From an uncultured Lachnospiraceae bacterium (GTDB lineage: Bacteria; Bacillota; Clostridia; Lachnospirales; Lachnospiraceae), in NCBI GenBank assembly GCA_910585995.1, contig CAJUGG010000012.1, positions 1 to 64,000 of the forward strand: a stretch of 64,000 nucleotides of DNA. The letters are read 5' to 3'. Positions within the stretch are counted from its first letter, which is position 1. Each line of letters opens with the position of its first letter. Of this stretch, positions 8,067-17,315 are shown piece after piece. The notes beneath the pieces were generated by a model, which saw only the letters and a program-made list of their open reading frames with translations, was not told the origin of the DNA and ran no database searches. The position numbers and the translations under genes were made by a program.

Positions 8067-9286
8067 AAGTGATTACGGGAGGAGTGACCTCTGCAAAGGG
8101 ATTTGAGGCGGCATCCGCAGAGGCTGGGATCAAATATCAGAATCGCAAAGATATGGCCCTGATCTACAGTCAGACACCCTGTGTGGCGGCAGGAACATTT
8201 ACAACCAATGTGGTAAAGGCAGCGCCGGTAAAATGGGATCAGGAAGTGGTGGATCATTCTCTTTTTGCTCAGGCGGTGGTGATCAATTCTGGGATTGCCA
8301 ATGCCTGTACAGGGGCACAGGGATATCGTTATTGTGAACAGACGGCAAAGGCCGTGGAGCGGCTGCTTTCAGTCCCTGCCTCTTCGGTACTGGTGGCTTC
8401 CACAGGCGTGATTGGGATGCAGCTACCCATAGAACGGATCGAAGCAGGGGTTGAGCTTTTGGTAAACAGCCGTCTGGACAGCGAGGAAGCAGGATTAGAA
8501 GCAGCTAAGGCGATCATGACAACCGATACCAACCCCAAATATGCAGCCGTCCAGGTGGAGATCGGCGGGAAGACCGTGACCGTTGGAGGAATGTGTAAGG
8601 GTTCAGGTATGATCCATCCGAACATGTGTACGATGCTTGGCTTTGTGACAACTGATGCAGCCATTACAAAAGAGATGCTGCAAAAGGCATTGTGTGAAGA
8701 CGTTCAGGACACCTACAATATGATCTCGGTGGATGGAGATACTTCCACCAACGACACAGTGCTTTTATTAGCCAACGGGATGGCAGAGAATCCGCGGATT
8801 GAGTCAGAGGATGAGAATTATGCCATCTTTAAAGAAGCATTAAACTATGTCAATACAGAGCTTGCCAAAAAGATCGCAGGAGACGGTGAGGGAGCCACTT
8901 GTCTTTTTGAAGTGAAGATTGTGGGCGCAGAGAGTAAAGAGCAGGCAGTGACGCTGAGTAAATCGGTAGTTACTTCCAGTCTGACCAAAGCGGCGATCTA
9001 TGGACATGACGCCAACTGGGGCAGGATCTTATGTGCGATGGGATATTCCGGCGCGCAGTTTGACCCCGAAAAAGTGGATCTGTATTTTGAGAGCGAGGCA
9101 GGGAAACTGAAGATTATCGAAAATGGGGTATCTACAGGCTACAGTGAAAAGGAGGCCACCAGGATTTTATCGAAGCCGAAAGTGACAGCCATTGCGGATA
9201 TCAAGATGGGAGAAGCCTCTGCAACGGCATGGGGCTGTGATTTGACCCATGAATATGTCAATATCAATGCAGACTACAGGAGTTGA
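8063..9286 (+). CDS. argJ: Bifunctional glutamate N-acetyltransferase/ornithine acetyltransferase
   Basis: Transfers acetyl from N-acetylornithine to glutamate, recycling the acetyl group. The 407-residue precursor shows STGVIGMQLP, KGSGMIHPNM and the self-cleavage site (C-TMLGF, Thr near residue 190) where the nucleophile threonine becomes the beta-chain N-terminus. The usual residue before Thr is Ala; here it is Cys, a mild variant. GHDANWGRILCAMGYSG and the end WGCDLTHEYVNINADYRS are family-typical. Confidence 0.96.
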   Translation: MKVITGGVTSAKGFEAASAEAGIKYQNRKDMALIYSQTPCVAAGTFTTNVVKAAPVKWDQEVVDHSLFAQAVVINSGIANACTGAQGYRYCEQTAKAVERLLSVPASSVLVASTGVIGMQLPIERIEAGVELLVNSRLDSEEAGLEAAKAIMTTDTNPKYAAVQVEIGGKTVTVGGMCKGSGMIHPNMCTMLGFVTTDAAITKEMLQKALCEDVQDTYNMISVDGDTSTNDTVLLLANGMAENPRIESEDENYAIFKEALNYVNTELAKKIAGDGEGATCLFEVKIVGAESKEQAVTLSKSVVTSSLTKAAIYGHDANWGRILCAMGYSGAQFDPEKVDLYFESEAGKLKIIENGVSTGYSEKEATRILSKPKVTAIADIKMGEASATAWGCDLTHEYVNINADYRS

Positions 9287-9316
9287 GAAAGAAGCAGGAT
9301 TTTCCTGGGAATAGTA

Positions 9317-9345
9317 TTGTGTTCTGGATCATTTTCATCTATAAT
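9317..9345 (+). promoter_or_regulatory. Rubrerythrin promoter
   Basis: TTGTGT at 9317-9322 and TATAAT at 9340-9345 with 17-base spacing, 35 bases before the rubrerythrin start. It gives this gene independent transcription inside the arginine cluster. Confidence 0.55.
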
Positions 9346-9379
9346 CTAGAGCAGAAACCAAGAATAAAGGAGAATATAT

Positions 9380-9916
9380 ATGGGTAAGTACACAGGAACA
9401 CAGACAGAGAAAAACCTGGAGGCGGCGTTTGCAGGCGAGTCACAGGCGAGAAATAAATATACATACTTTGCTTCCGTGGCTAAAAAAGAAGGGTATGAGC
9501 AGATCTCTTCCTTATTTTTGAAGACAGCGGACAATGAGAAGGAGCATGCAAAGATGTGGCTGAAGGAGTTAAGCGGCATCGGCGATACCAAGGCAAATCT
9601 GGCGGCAGCAGCAGACGGTGAAAATTTTGAATGGACCGATATGTATGAGAATTTTGCCAAGACTGCGGAGGAAGAAGGCTTTTCGGAACTGGCAAAGAAA
9701 TTTCGCTTAGTGGCTGCGATTGAAAAGCATCATGAGGAGAGATACCGCGCACTTCTGAAAAATATAGAGATGGCAGAGGTTTTTCAAAAGAGCGAGGTAA
9801 AGGTGTGGGAGTGCCGCAACTGCGGACATATCGTAGTTGGCACCAATGCACCAGATGTATGCCCGACTTGTAATCATCCACAGAGCTATTTTGAGGTGCA
9901 TGCAGAGAATTATTAA
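9380..9916 (+). CDS. rbr: Rubrerythrin
   Basis: Non-haem di-iron peroxidase that detoxifies hydrogen peroxide in anaerobes. In 178 residues an N-terminal four-helix domain carries the two EExxH-type iron motifs (GESQARNKY, then DNEKEHAKMW; later EEEGF and AIEKHHEERY). A C-terminal rubredoxin-like domain has paired cysteines CRNCG and CPTC. It has its own promoter and terminator, so it is probably an independent unit between two arginine blocks. Confidence 0.96.
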   Translation: MGKYTGTQTEKNLEAAFAGESQARNKYTYFASVAKKEGYEQISSLFLKTADNEKEHAKMWLKELSGIGDTKANLAAAADGENFEWTDMYENFAKTAEEEGFSELAKKFRLVAAIEKHHEERYRALLKNIEMAEVFQKSEVKVWECRNCGHIVVGTNAPDVCPTCNHPQSYFEVHAENY

Positions 9917-9925
9917 AGACAAAAG

Positions 9926-9964
9926 ACTGCTCTGTTTTGTGTGATCACGGCAGAGCAGTTTTTT
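9926..9964 (+). terminator. Terminator after rubrerythrin
   Basis: ACTGCTCTG (9926-9934) pairs with CAGAGCAGT (9951-9959), followed by TTTTT. Confidence 0.85.
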
Positions 9965-9990
9965 ATCTGGATAAAAATGGAGAGTGTGAT

Positions 9991-10524
9991 ATGTCCATAA
10001 TTAGAAAAGGAACCTTAGAAGACCTCGCGCAAGTGGCAGAGATCTATCATCACATCCTGGAAAGAGAAGAACAAGGACTGACTTCTATAGGATGGGTGCG
10101 GGGCGTCTATCCCACGGAAGAGACAGCCCGTGAGGCTTTGGAGGCAGGAGAACTGTTTGTGCTGATACAAGAGGGAGTTGTGGCTGCTGCGGCAAAGATC
10201 AATCAGGAACAGGTGCCGGAGTACCGGGATGCACAATGGCAGTATCAAGAGGCAAAAGACGAAGAGATCATGGTACTGCACACCCTTGTGGTAGACCCGG
10301 CTTTTGCGGGAAAAGGATACGGCTCGCAGCTTGTGGCATTTTATGAGGAGTATGCAAGAAAACAGGGTTGCCGTTATCTTAGAATGGATACAAATGTGAA
10401 CAATACATCAGCGCGCAGATTGTATGGGCATCTGGGCTACCAGGAGGTGGGGATTGTACCATGTACATTTAATGGGATCTCAGATGTCTATCTGGTGTGT
10501 CTGGAAAAATTGTTAGAGGAGTGA
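9991..10524 (+). CDS. GNAT N-acetyltransferase
   Basis: A 177-residue GNAT protein: VVDPAFAGKGYGSQLVAFY holds the acetyl-CoA motif (residues 95-113), followed by RMDTNVNNTSARRLYGHLGY. The ATG at 9991 is chosen because GGAG lies 8 bases upstream and the longer frame would overlap the terminator. It stops 5 bases before argB and probably shares its transcript. Substrate unknown; this is the second acetyltransferase gene of the arginine cluster. Confidence 0.85.
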   Translation: MSIIRKGTLEDLAQVAEIYHHILEREEQGLTSIGWVRGVYPTEETAREALEAGELFVLIQEGVVAAAAKINQEQVPEYRDAQWQYQEAKDEEIMVLHTLVVDPAFAGKGYGSQLVAFYEEYARKQGCRYLRMDTNVNNTSARRLYGHLGYQEVGIVPCTFNGISDVYLVCLEKLLEE

Positions 10525-10529
10525 CGATT

Positions 10530-11426
10530 ATGAGAGAAGACACAGAGAAATACTTGGAAAAGGCCGCCGTCTTAGTGGAGGCGCTCCCGTATATCCAGAG
10601 GTTTAACCGCAAGATTATCGTGGTGAAATATGGTGGGAGTGCCATGGTGGATGAGGAACTGAAAAAAAGCGTAATCAGTGATGTGACTTTGTTAAAACTG
10701 GTTGGATTTAAGCCGATCATTGTCCATGGAGGCGGTAAGGAGATCAGCAAATGGGTCGGCAAAGTGGGGATGGAGCCTCGGTTTGTCAACGGTCTGCGTG
10801 TGACGGATGCAGACACCATGGAGATTGCAGAGATGGTGCTTGGCCGGGTCAACAAAGGCCTTGTGACGATGGTGCAGGAGTTAGGAGTCAAAGCGGTGGG
10901 CATCAGCGGCAAAGACGGAGGACTTCTGAAAGTTGAGAAAAAATATTCCGATGGACAGGACATCGGTTATGTGGGAGATATCAGTGAAGTAAATCCCAAG
11001 ATCCTGTATGATCTGCTGGAGAAAGATTTCCTGCCGATTGTGTGCCCGGTGGGATTGGATGATAGATTTGATACGTATAACATCAATGCAGATGATGCAG
11101 CATGTGCGATTGCCAAAGCAGTCAAGGCAGAAAAACTGGCATTTCTGACCGATATCGAAGGAGTCTATCGGGATTTTGACGACAAAGATTCCCTGATCTC
11201 TGAGATTAAGGTTAGTGAAGCCAAAAAGTTGTTGGAGAGCGGCATGATCGGGGGCGGCATGCTGCCAAAACTTGGGAATTGTATCGAGGCAATCGAATCC
11301 GGCGTATCCAGAGTGCATATTATGGATGGACGGATCAAGCACAGTATCCTGTTGGAAGTGTTCTCCAACAAAGGAATTGGTACGGCAATATTAGGAGATG
11401 CAGAGGAGACATTTTATCATGAGTAA
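10530..11426 (+). CDS. argB: Acetylglutamate kinase
   Basis: Phosphorylates N-acetylglutamate with ATP (second step of the pathway). The 298-residue amino-acid-kinase fold shows VKYGGSAM near residue 31, IVHGGGKEIS, INADDAACAIA, LTDIEGVYRD and GGMLPKLGNCIEAI. The N-terminal helix before the kinase core (YLEKAAVLVEALPYI) is the type found in arginine-inhibited hexameric enzymes, so feedback control is plausible. The ATG at 10530 has GAGGAG upstream. Confidence 0.96.
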   Translation: MREDTEKYLEKAAVLVEALPYIQRFNRKIIVVKYGGSAMVDEELKKSVISDVTLLKLVGFKPIIVHGGGKEISKWVGKVGMEPRFVNGLRVTDADTMEIAEMVLGRVNKGLVTMVQELGVKAVGISGKDGGLLKVEKKYSDGQDIGYVGDISEVNPKILYDLLEKDFLPIVCPVGLDDRFDTYNINADDAACAIAKAVKAEKLAFLTDIEGVYRDFDDKDSLISEIKVSEAKKLLESGMIGGGMLPKLGNCIEAIESGVSRVHIMDGRIKHSILLEVFSNKGIGTAILGDAEETFYHE

Positions 11427-12603
11427 TATCTATATCGAGAAAGCAGAAGAGGCCATCTTACATACCTACAACCGGTATCCCATCGTCTTTGACCATGGGG
11501 AAGGAGTACATCTGTATGATGTGGACGGCAAAGAGTACCTGGATTTTGCAGCGGGCATCGCTGTGCAGTCTTTGGGCTATCATCACAGAGAATATACCCA
11601 GGCTTTAAAAGACCAGATCGACAAACTGACCCATATCTCCAATCTGTATTATACAGTGCCTATGATGGAGGCCGCAGAGAAGGTCGTAAAAGCCAGCGGG
11701 ATGAAAAAAGTATTTTTTACCAACAGTGGTACAGAGGCGATAGAAGGTGCTTTAAAGGCGGCTAAAAAATATGCCTATGAAAGAGACGGCAAAGCAGATC
11801 ATGAAATCATCGCCATGCACCATTCGTTTCATGGACGCAGTATCGGGGCCTTGTCCGTAACCGGCAATGAAAAATATCAGATTCCTTTCCGTCCGCTTCT
11901 GCCCGGCATCCGGTTTGCACAATACAATCATCTGGAGAGCGTCAAAGAGCAGATCACCGAAAAGACTTGCGCCATTATTATGGAGACGGTACAGGGAGAA
12001 GGCGGGGTCTATCCGGCAACTGAACAATTTTTAAAGGGAGTAAAAGCACTTTGTGAAGAAAATGACATACTTCTGATCTTAGATGAGATTCAGTGCGGCA
12101 TGGGCAGGACGGGATATATGTTTGCCTGGCAGGAATACGGCGTAGAGCCGGATATCATGACCTGTGCCAAGGCCATTGGCTGCGGTGTGCCGGTAGGTGC
12201 GTTTGTCTTGGGGAACAAGGCGGCAGAAGCTTCTCTGAAGGCAGGGGATCACGGAACGACATACGGCGGCAATCCTTTTGTCTGTGCAGCAGTCAGCAAA
12301 GTCTTTGATCTGTATGAAAAAGAGCATATTCTGGAAAATGTCCGCACTGTGGGCGCTTATCTGGAAGAAAAGCTGAATGATCTGGTAGAGCAGTATGATT
12401 TTCTTAAGGAACGCCGGGGAAAAGGCATGATCCAGGGACTGGAAGTGACAGGCAGATCCGTGGGAGAGATTGTAAACCATGCGTTAGAACAAGGCTTGAT
12501 CCTTATCACCGCCGGCAGCAATGTGCTGCGTTTTGTACCGCCTTTGGTAATCACAAAAGCGGATGTGGATGAGATGACAGAGAAATTAAAGGCAAGCTTT
12601 TAG
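11419..12603 (+). CDS. argD: Acetylornithine aminotransferase
   Basis: PLP-dependent class III aminotransferase giving N-acetylornithine. The 394-residue protein has YLDFAAGIAVQSLGY, FFTNSGTEAIEGALK, HHSFHGRS, ILDEIQCGMGRTG and the Schiff-base lysine in DHGTTYGGNPFV context, with the catalytic-lysine region TCAKAIGCGVPVGAF. The start at 11419 overlaps argB by eight bases with GAGGAG about 10 bases upstream. It is the last recognisable pathway gene here. Confidence 0.95.
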   Translation: MSNIYIEKAEEAILHTYNRYPIVFDHGEGVHLYDVDGKEYLDFAAGIAVQSLGYHHREYTQALKDQIDKLTHISNLYYTVPMMEAAEKVVKASGMKKVFFTNSGTEAIEGALKAAKKYAYERDGKADHEIIAMHHSFHGRSIGALSVTGNEKYQIPFRPLLPGIRFAQYNHLESVKEQITEKTCAIIMETVQGEGGVYPATEQFLKGVKALCEENDILLILDEIQCGMGRTGYMFAWQEYGVEPDIMTCAKAIGCGVPVGAFVLGNKAAEASLKAGDHGTTYGGNPFVCAAVSKVFDLYEKEHILENVRTVGAYLEEKLNDLVEQYDFLKERRGKGMIQGLEVTGRSVGEIVNHALEQGLILITAGSNVLRFVPPLVITKADVDEMTEKLKASF

Positions 12604-12614
12604 AAAGGAATCTT

Positions 12615-14024
12615 ATGGCGGCAAAATACAAACGAGTGCTGGCCATCCTGCTTTTACTTCTGCTGGTGGCACAGATGGTCTACATGGGTCAGAAAAATCG
12701 GCCAAAAGAAGAAGAAGAAGAACTGGTGATCGAGCATCCGCTTTTGATCTGGTATACAGACCCGGATATCCAAAACTATATGGAAGCTTCTGCAAAGGAA
12801 GCATCTGAGCGTTATCAGGTGGAGATTCGTGCAGAGCTGGTCTCAGAGGTGGACTATATCGAGAAGATCAATGAGGCATCCGTGAAAGAGCAGATGGAAG
12901 GTCCGGATCTGTATGTGACATCCAGTGCGCTGTTGGAAAAAGCGACCCTAGCGGGACTGACTTGTCCGGTGACAGATGCAGGCCTGTTCACTTCTTATTC
13001 AGAAAAAGCTATACAGGCAGTCACCTATGACGGCAGTGCAGTGGCGAGACCATTTTACATCGAGACTTGTTTTATGCTGTATAATTGCTATTATGTGGAC
13101 CCGGATCATGTGCCGGATTCTATTGATGGGATCTTGACCTATGCGGAGGAATTTGAGGCAGATGAAGTGACTGAAAAGGTGGAAAATATCTTCAAATGGA
13201 ATGTGGCGGATGTCATTGACAACTATATGTTCCTGGGCGCCTATACCAATCTGGGAGGGACAAGCGGAGACGATAAGAGTCAGGTCTCCCTGGATCTTGC
13301 CAGGATTGAAGAGTGTATGGCCTACTATCAGAGCCTGAACAGCTTTTTTGCAATTGACGCAGATACGGTCACATCCGAGGAAGTCATCCGGGATTTTATC
13401 GACGGAAAGACCGTATTTACCATTGTCAATGTACCGATGTTGGCAGAATTAGACCGGGCAGTTGCCGCAGGAGACATACCAGAATATGTAAAGGAGCGCA
13501 CCATCGTCAATGAATCCGGGGAAGAAGAGACGGTGACAGCAGAATACGAACCCTTTTACCGGGTCACGCAGCTACCTTCTTTGACCGAAGAACTTGACAC
13601 CCGCGGTTTATCCGTGACCAACTCCGTAGTGGTCAATCCCTATTCCAAAAATGTAGATGCGGCACAAGCCTGCGCCCGGTATCTGACCAAAGAGCGCGCT
13701 TCTAAGCTCTACGAAGAATCCGGAAAACTGGCTGCCTGCCAAAGCCCGCTAAAGGCCGAAGAAGAGCCAAAAGGCCTCTTTAGCTATCAATCCTTATACG
13801 ACAGGCTGTTAGGGGACAGCGAGCCATCACAGGGCGCAGGAAGCACAGATGAATATGCAGCTGTATATGAAGCATACGAACAAGCAGCAGAACTACCCAA
13901 GATCATGGAATTATCCAATGTATGGCTGCAGCTAGAAGTAGTCTTAGCAGACATCTGGCGCGGCGCCGACGCAGGAGAAGAACTCTCCAAATTTTCTGAA
14001 CTTTTAAACGCTCAATTAGACTAA
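12615..14024 (+). CDS. Extracellular solute-binding-like protein
   Basis: A 469-residue protein with an uncleaved-looking N-terminal hydrophobic segment (residues 8-24, LLLLLLVAQ) and no lipobox cysteine, so it is likely membrane-anchored with an outside domain. The body resembles bacterial type 1 sugar-binding proteins (LLIWYTDPDIQNYME, GPDLYVTSSALLEKA, NPYSKNVDAAQACARYLT). No permease or ATPase genes are near, so it may be an orphan binding protein or have another role. It starts 11 bases after argD and could be read from the same message. Confidence 0.7.
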   Translation: MAAKYKRVLAILLLLLLVAQMVYMGQKNRPKEEEEELVIEHPLLIWYTDPDIQNYMEASAKEASERYQVEIRAELVSEVDYIEKINEASVKEQMEGPDLYVTSSALLEKATLAGLTCPVTDAGLFTSYSEKAIQAVTYDGSAVARPFYIETCFMLYNCYYVDPDHVPDSIDGILTYAEEFEADEVTEKVENIFKWNVADVIDNYMFLGAYTNLGGTSGDDKSQVSLDLARIEECMAYYQSLNSFFAIDADTVTSEEVIRDFIDGKTVFTIVNVPMLAELDRAVAAGDIPEYVKERTIVNESGEEETVTAEYEPFYRVTQLPSLTEELDTRGLSVTNSVVVNPYSKNVDAAQACARYLTKERASKLYEESGKLAACQSPLKAEEEPKGLFSYQSLYDRLLGDSEPSQGAGSTDEYAAVYEAYEQAAELPKIMELSNVWLQLEVVLADIWRGADAGEELSKFSELLNAQLD

Positions 14025-14034
14025 ATAATAGAAT

Positions 14035-14207
14035 AAAATTCCAATCACAAGGAAAGACTGAGATTAGTAACTAAGTCAGCATCTGCTTTCTTCATGCCCG
14101 GAACGATGTTCGGACACTCGTGGCCGAATATTGTTCCAGACGAGGGGGCATGAAGAAAGCGGATGCGGAACTTTAATAGGAGGTCTTTTTATTGTGATTG
14201 GAATTTT
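14035..14207. repeat. Long imperfect palindrome over the YdcZ gene leader
   Basis: Nested inverted repeats share one centre near 14119. Outermost are AAAATTCCAATCACAA (14035-14050) and its complement at 14192-14207. Inside is a 21-base arm (14079-14099) pairing with 14146-14166 with one G-U type change. The core is GGAAC/GTTCC, TTCGG/CCGAA and CAC/GTG. The right arm contains the AGGAGG and start codon of the next gene, so the RNA could fold into one long hairpin masking them. Confidence 0.85.
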
Positions 14208-14625
14208 TATTGCTTTATTATCGGGTGCATTGATGAGTTTACAGGGTGTGTTTAACACGGAGGTGACGAAGCAGAGCAGTACCTGGGTCTCTGCTTCCTG
14301 GGTGCAGTTTTCCGCACTTCTTACGTGTCTTTTGATCTGGGCAGTCTTTGACAGGAGCAGTTTTTACGGGCTTTTGAGAGTGAGTCCCAAGTATATGATG
14401 TTAGGGGGCGTATTTGGAGCATTTATTACGTATACAGTCATCCAGAGCATGTCCTCTTTAGGGCCGGCAAAGGCGACCATGCTGATTGTGATTGCCCAGC
14501 TGACGATCTCCTGGGGTGTGGAGCTTATGGGTCTTTTTGGTGTGGAAAAGGGCACATTTTCTGTCCGGAAGCTTCTGGGGCTTTTGGTGGCCGTAGCCGG
14601 GGTCGTGATCTTTGAGTGGGAGTGA
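14194..14625 (+). CDS. DMT/YdcZ family small membrane transporter
   Basis: A 143-residue hydrophobic protein of the YdcZ (DUF606) branch of the drug/metabolite transporter superfamily. About five membrane segments are visible, starting IGIFIALLSGALMSLQGVFNT and ending LLGLLVAVAGVVIFEWE. The GTG at 14194 is chosen because AGGAGG lies 10 bases upstream; the longer reading frame runs through the palindrome. Substrate unknown. The start region sits inside a long palindrome that may control its translation. Confidence 0.8.
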   Translation: MIGIFIALLSGALMSLQGVFNTEVTKQSSTWVSASWVQFSALLTCLLIWAVFDRSSFYGLLRVSPKYMMLGGVFGAFITYTVIQSMSSLGPAKATMLIVIAQLTISWGVELMGLFGVEKGTFSVRKLLGLLVAVAGVVIFEWE

Positions 14626-14664
14626 CAAAGGAAGGGATTTTAAGAAAACTTAAGAAGATAAGAC

Positions 14665-14693
14665 TTGTGTTTCTACCCGAAGTCCGTTACAAT
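14665..14693 (+). promoter_or_regulatory. comEA-operon promoter
   Basis: TTGTGT at 14665-14670 and TACAAT at 14688-14693 with 17-base spacing, 44 bases before the ComEA-like gene. Confidence 0.5.
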
Positions 14694-14736
14694 GAGATAA
14701 GGACATAAAGGCTTTCCTTCCTAAGAGGAGAAAAGC

Positions 14737-15162
14737 ATGGGGTTTTATAAAATCATACTTGTAGTTATCTGTGGGGTCTGTATGAGCCTGACCGGATGCA
14801 GTGCGTCATTTTGTGGTTTTGGGCAGGGGGAAGAACTGGTGTTTTCTTGTGAAGAGCCGCTCATAGAGTCAGCCACGGCACAAGAGACAGAGCCGGAAAA
14901 AGAAGAAGAGACTTCTGCGGCAGTCTCAAAAGAGCAAATGGCGGACACGCCGGTGGCCCTCCCTGATACAAGGATTGATCTGAATCTTGCCACCGTGGAG
15001 GAGCTAGTGACGCTCAAAGGGATCGGTGAGAGCAGGGCAGAGGCGATTGTGGAGTACCGCACCCAACAGGGTCCATTTACCTGTATCGAAGATATTATGC
15101 AGGTGGCAGGTATTAAAGAGGGCGTATTTTCAAAGATCAAGGATCAGATTGTAGTTCATTGA
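14737..15162 (+). CDS. comEA: ComEA-like helix-hairpin-helix lipoprotein
   Basis: A 141-residue protein with a lipoprotein signal (SLTGC at residues 17-21) and a low-complexity acidic linker rich in E, T and S. The C-terminal ComEA domain has helix-hairpin-helix motifs (IDLNLATVEELVTLKGIG, then IEDIMQVAGIKEGVFSKIKD). ComEA binds incoming DNA at the cell surface during transformation. Here it would be lipid-anchored rather than membrane-spanning. It lies upstream of a two-component pair and the broken comEC. Confidence 0.85.
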   Translation: MGFYKIILVVICGVCMSLTGCSASFCGFGQGEELVFSCEEPLIESATAQETEPEKEEETSAAVSKEQMADTPVALPDTRIDLNLATVEELVTLKGIGESRAEAIVEYRTQQGPFTCIEDIMQVAGIKEGVFSKIKDQIVVH

Positions 15163-15170
15163 GGTGGAAG

Positions 15171-15860
15171 ATGGGACAAAAGGTATTAGTGGTTGATGAT
15201 GAAAAATTGATTGTGAAGGGGATTCGGTTCAGTCTGGAACAAGACGGGATGGAAGTGGACTGTGCCTATGACGGGGAAGAAGCGCTGGAGATGATCCGGG
15301 AAAAGGAATATGATATTATTCTCTTGGATGTGATGCTGCCGAGGCTGACGGGTTTTGAGGTATGTCAGCAGGTGCGGGAATTTTCCAGTGTGCCGGTGGT
15401 GATGCTCACCGCAAAAGGTGACGATATGGATAAGATCTTAGGGCTTGACTATGGAGCCGATGACTATATCACAAAACCATTTAATATCCTGGAAGTAAAA
15501 GCCCGGATCAAGGCGATTATGCGCAGAACCAGGAAAAAGGCAGTGGAAAAAGAACCAAGAAGAGTGGTGGATAAAGGAGAACTACATCTGGACTGTGAGA
15601 GCCGCAGACTGAATATCGGAGGACGTGAGATCAACCTGACCGCAAAAGAATTTGACCTGCTGGAATTGATGGCGCTGAATCCGAACAAAGTATACAGCCG
15701 TGATCATTTACTCAATGCAGTCTGGGGATATGACTATCCAGGTGATGTGCGGACAGTGGATGTGCATATCCGAAGACTTCGTGAAAAGATCGAGCAAAAC
15801 CCAAGTGAACCCAAGTATGTACATACCAAATGGGGAGTAGGGTATTACTTCAATGTTTGA
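15171..15860 (+). CDS. OmpR/PhoB-family response regulator
   Basis: A 229-residue two-domain regulator. The receiver domain has the acidic pocket VDDEK, phospho-acceptor Asp53 (LLDVMLPRLTG), T/S in MLTAKG and the conserved lysine in DDYITKPF. A C-terminal winged helix follows (LTAKEFDLLELMALNPNKVYSR through GVGYYF). GAGGTGG lies just upstream of the ATG at 15171. Its stop overlaps the kinase start by eight bases. Target genes are not evident. Confidence 0.93.
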   Translation: MGQKVLVVDDEKLIVKGIRFSLEQDGMEVDCAYDGEEALEMIREKEYDIILLDVMLPRLTGFEVCQQVREFSSVPVVMLTAKGDDMDKILGLDYGADDYITKPFNILEVKARIKAIMRRTRKKAVEKEPRRVVDKGELHLDCESRRLNIGGREINLTAKEFDLLELMALNPNKVYSRDHLLNAVWGYDYPGDVRTVDVHIRRLREKIEQNPSEPKYVHTKWGVGYYFNV

Positions 15861-17304
15861 GAGATTGCGAAACAATAGATTTTTTTTAAAAACCCAGTTC
15901 TTCAGAAGCATGAATTTCCGGTTTATGGTTTTTTTATTTCTTATTGGAACCGTTCCGCTGGTGGTGTTTTCAGGGGCGGTTCTGTCTGCCTATAAGAATC
16001 AGAGCCTGACCAGGTTAGGCAATGATCTGAACAACCAATGTCAGATCTTGGCGACACAGATCGGGAGTGCCGGCTATCTGAGCCAGATGGGAAATGAGAC
16101 GCTGACCGGGGAACTGATGCAGATTGCCACCTTAAATGATGGCCGGATGATTATTATCGATCAGAATCTTCGGATTGTGGAAGATACCTATGAGCTGGAG
16201 ATCGGACGTACTATGGTTGCAGAAGAGGTGATTCGCTGTTTTAAAGGGGAGAGCACAGGGCGCAATATCAGCGGACGTTTTATCGAGATCACGATCCCTA
16301 TTGTGACGGGCAATGAGGAGAATAAGACAACAATAGGCGTGATCTTAGCCAGCGCATCCACAGACGGCATCACAGCAAGGCTTGAGGAATTTTGGAGGTC
16401 GTCAGAGATGTGGATGGTGGCGATCATCATCTGTATCCTGGCATTGTCGATCCTTTTATCCAACTGGCTGGTACGGCCGCTGCGTCATATGAATCAGTCC
16501 ATCGGCGGACTGGTTGAAGGCGCTATGGACGGAGATCTGGATATCCATGACTGCACGGAGACCGAAGTGATCTCCAATACCTTTAACAATCTGTTGGCCA
16601 AACTGCGCCTGATGGAAGAGTCAAGACAGGAGTTTGTATCCAATGTCTCTCATGAACTGAAGACGCCGCTGGCTTCCATGAAGGTGCTGGCAGATTCTCT
16701 TTTGATGCAGGAAGGTGCTCCGGTGGAATTGTATCAGGAGTTTATGCAGGATATCGCAGATGAGATTGATCGGGAAAATACTATTATCTCTGATCTTTTG
16801 ACCCTGGTAAAGACAGACCGCAGGACGACGGACCTCAGTGTGGTCATGACCGATATCAATGAATTTCTGGAATTGATCTTAAAGAGGCTGCGTCCGATTG
16901 CAGAAATTAGCAATATCGAACTGGTATTCGAGAGCAACCGAAGCGTCAGTGCAGAGATTGACCCCACCAGACTGTCGCTTGCTTTTTCAAATCTGGTGGA
17001 AAATGCGATCAAATACAATCGGGAAAATGGCTGGGTCAGAGTGACTCTAGATGCCGATCATAAATTTTTCTATGTAAAAGTCAGCGATTCCGGTATGGGG
17101 ATCCCGCAGGAGTCTCTGGACTATATATTCGAGCGTTTTTACCGGGTGGACAAATCCCATTCCCGTGAGATTGGGGGCACTGGGCTGGGTCTTGCCATCA
17201 CCAGAAGCGCAGTGGTGGCTCACAGAGGCGCGATCCGGGTACAGAGCGTGCTGGAAGAGGGGACGACCTTTACTGTGAGAATCCCGCTTCGCTATATTGC
17301 GTAG
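15853..17304 (+). CDS. Sensor histidine kinase
   Basis: A 483-residue membrane kinase partnered with the regulator just upstream. The first membrane segment is at residues 24-45 (FMVFLFLIGTVPLVVFSGAV) and is followed by an extracellular sensor of about 150 residues. The second membrane segment is MWMVAIIICILALSILLS (about 187-205), then HAMP. The phosphorylated His267 lies in SHELKTPLAS. The ATPase domain shows NLVENAIKYN, DSGMGIP and GGTGLGLAI. The signal sensed cannot be told from sequence. Confidence 0.93.
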   Translation: MFERLRNNRFFLKTQFFRSMNFRFMVFLFLIGTVPLVVFSGAVLSAYKNQSLTRLGNDLNNQCQILATQIGSAGYLSQMGNETLTGELMQIATLNDGRMIIIDQNLRIVEDTYELEIGRTMVAEEVIRCFKGESTGRNISGRFIEITIPIVTGNEENKTTIGVILASASTDGITARLEEFWRSSEMWMVAIIICILALSILLSNWLVRPLRHMNQSIGGLVEGAMDGDLDIHDCTETEVISNTFNNLLAKLRLMEESRQEFVSNVSHELKTPLASMKVLADSLLMQEGAPVELYQEFMQDIADEIDRENTIISDLLTLVKTDRRTTDLSVVMTDINEFLELILKRLRPIAEISNIELVFESNRSVSAEIDPTRLSLAFSNLVENAIKYNRENGWVRVTLDADHKFFYVKVSDSGMGIPQESLDYIFERFYRVDKSHSREIGGTGLGLAITRSAVVAHRGAIRVQSVLEEGTTFTVRIPLRYIA

Positions 17305-17315
17305 GAGTAACAATC

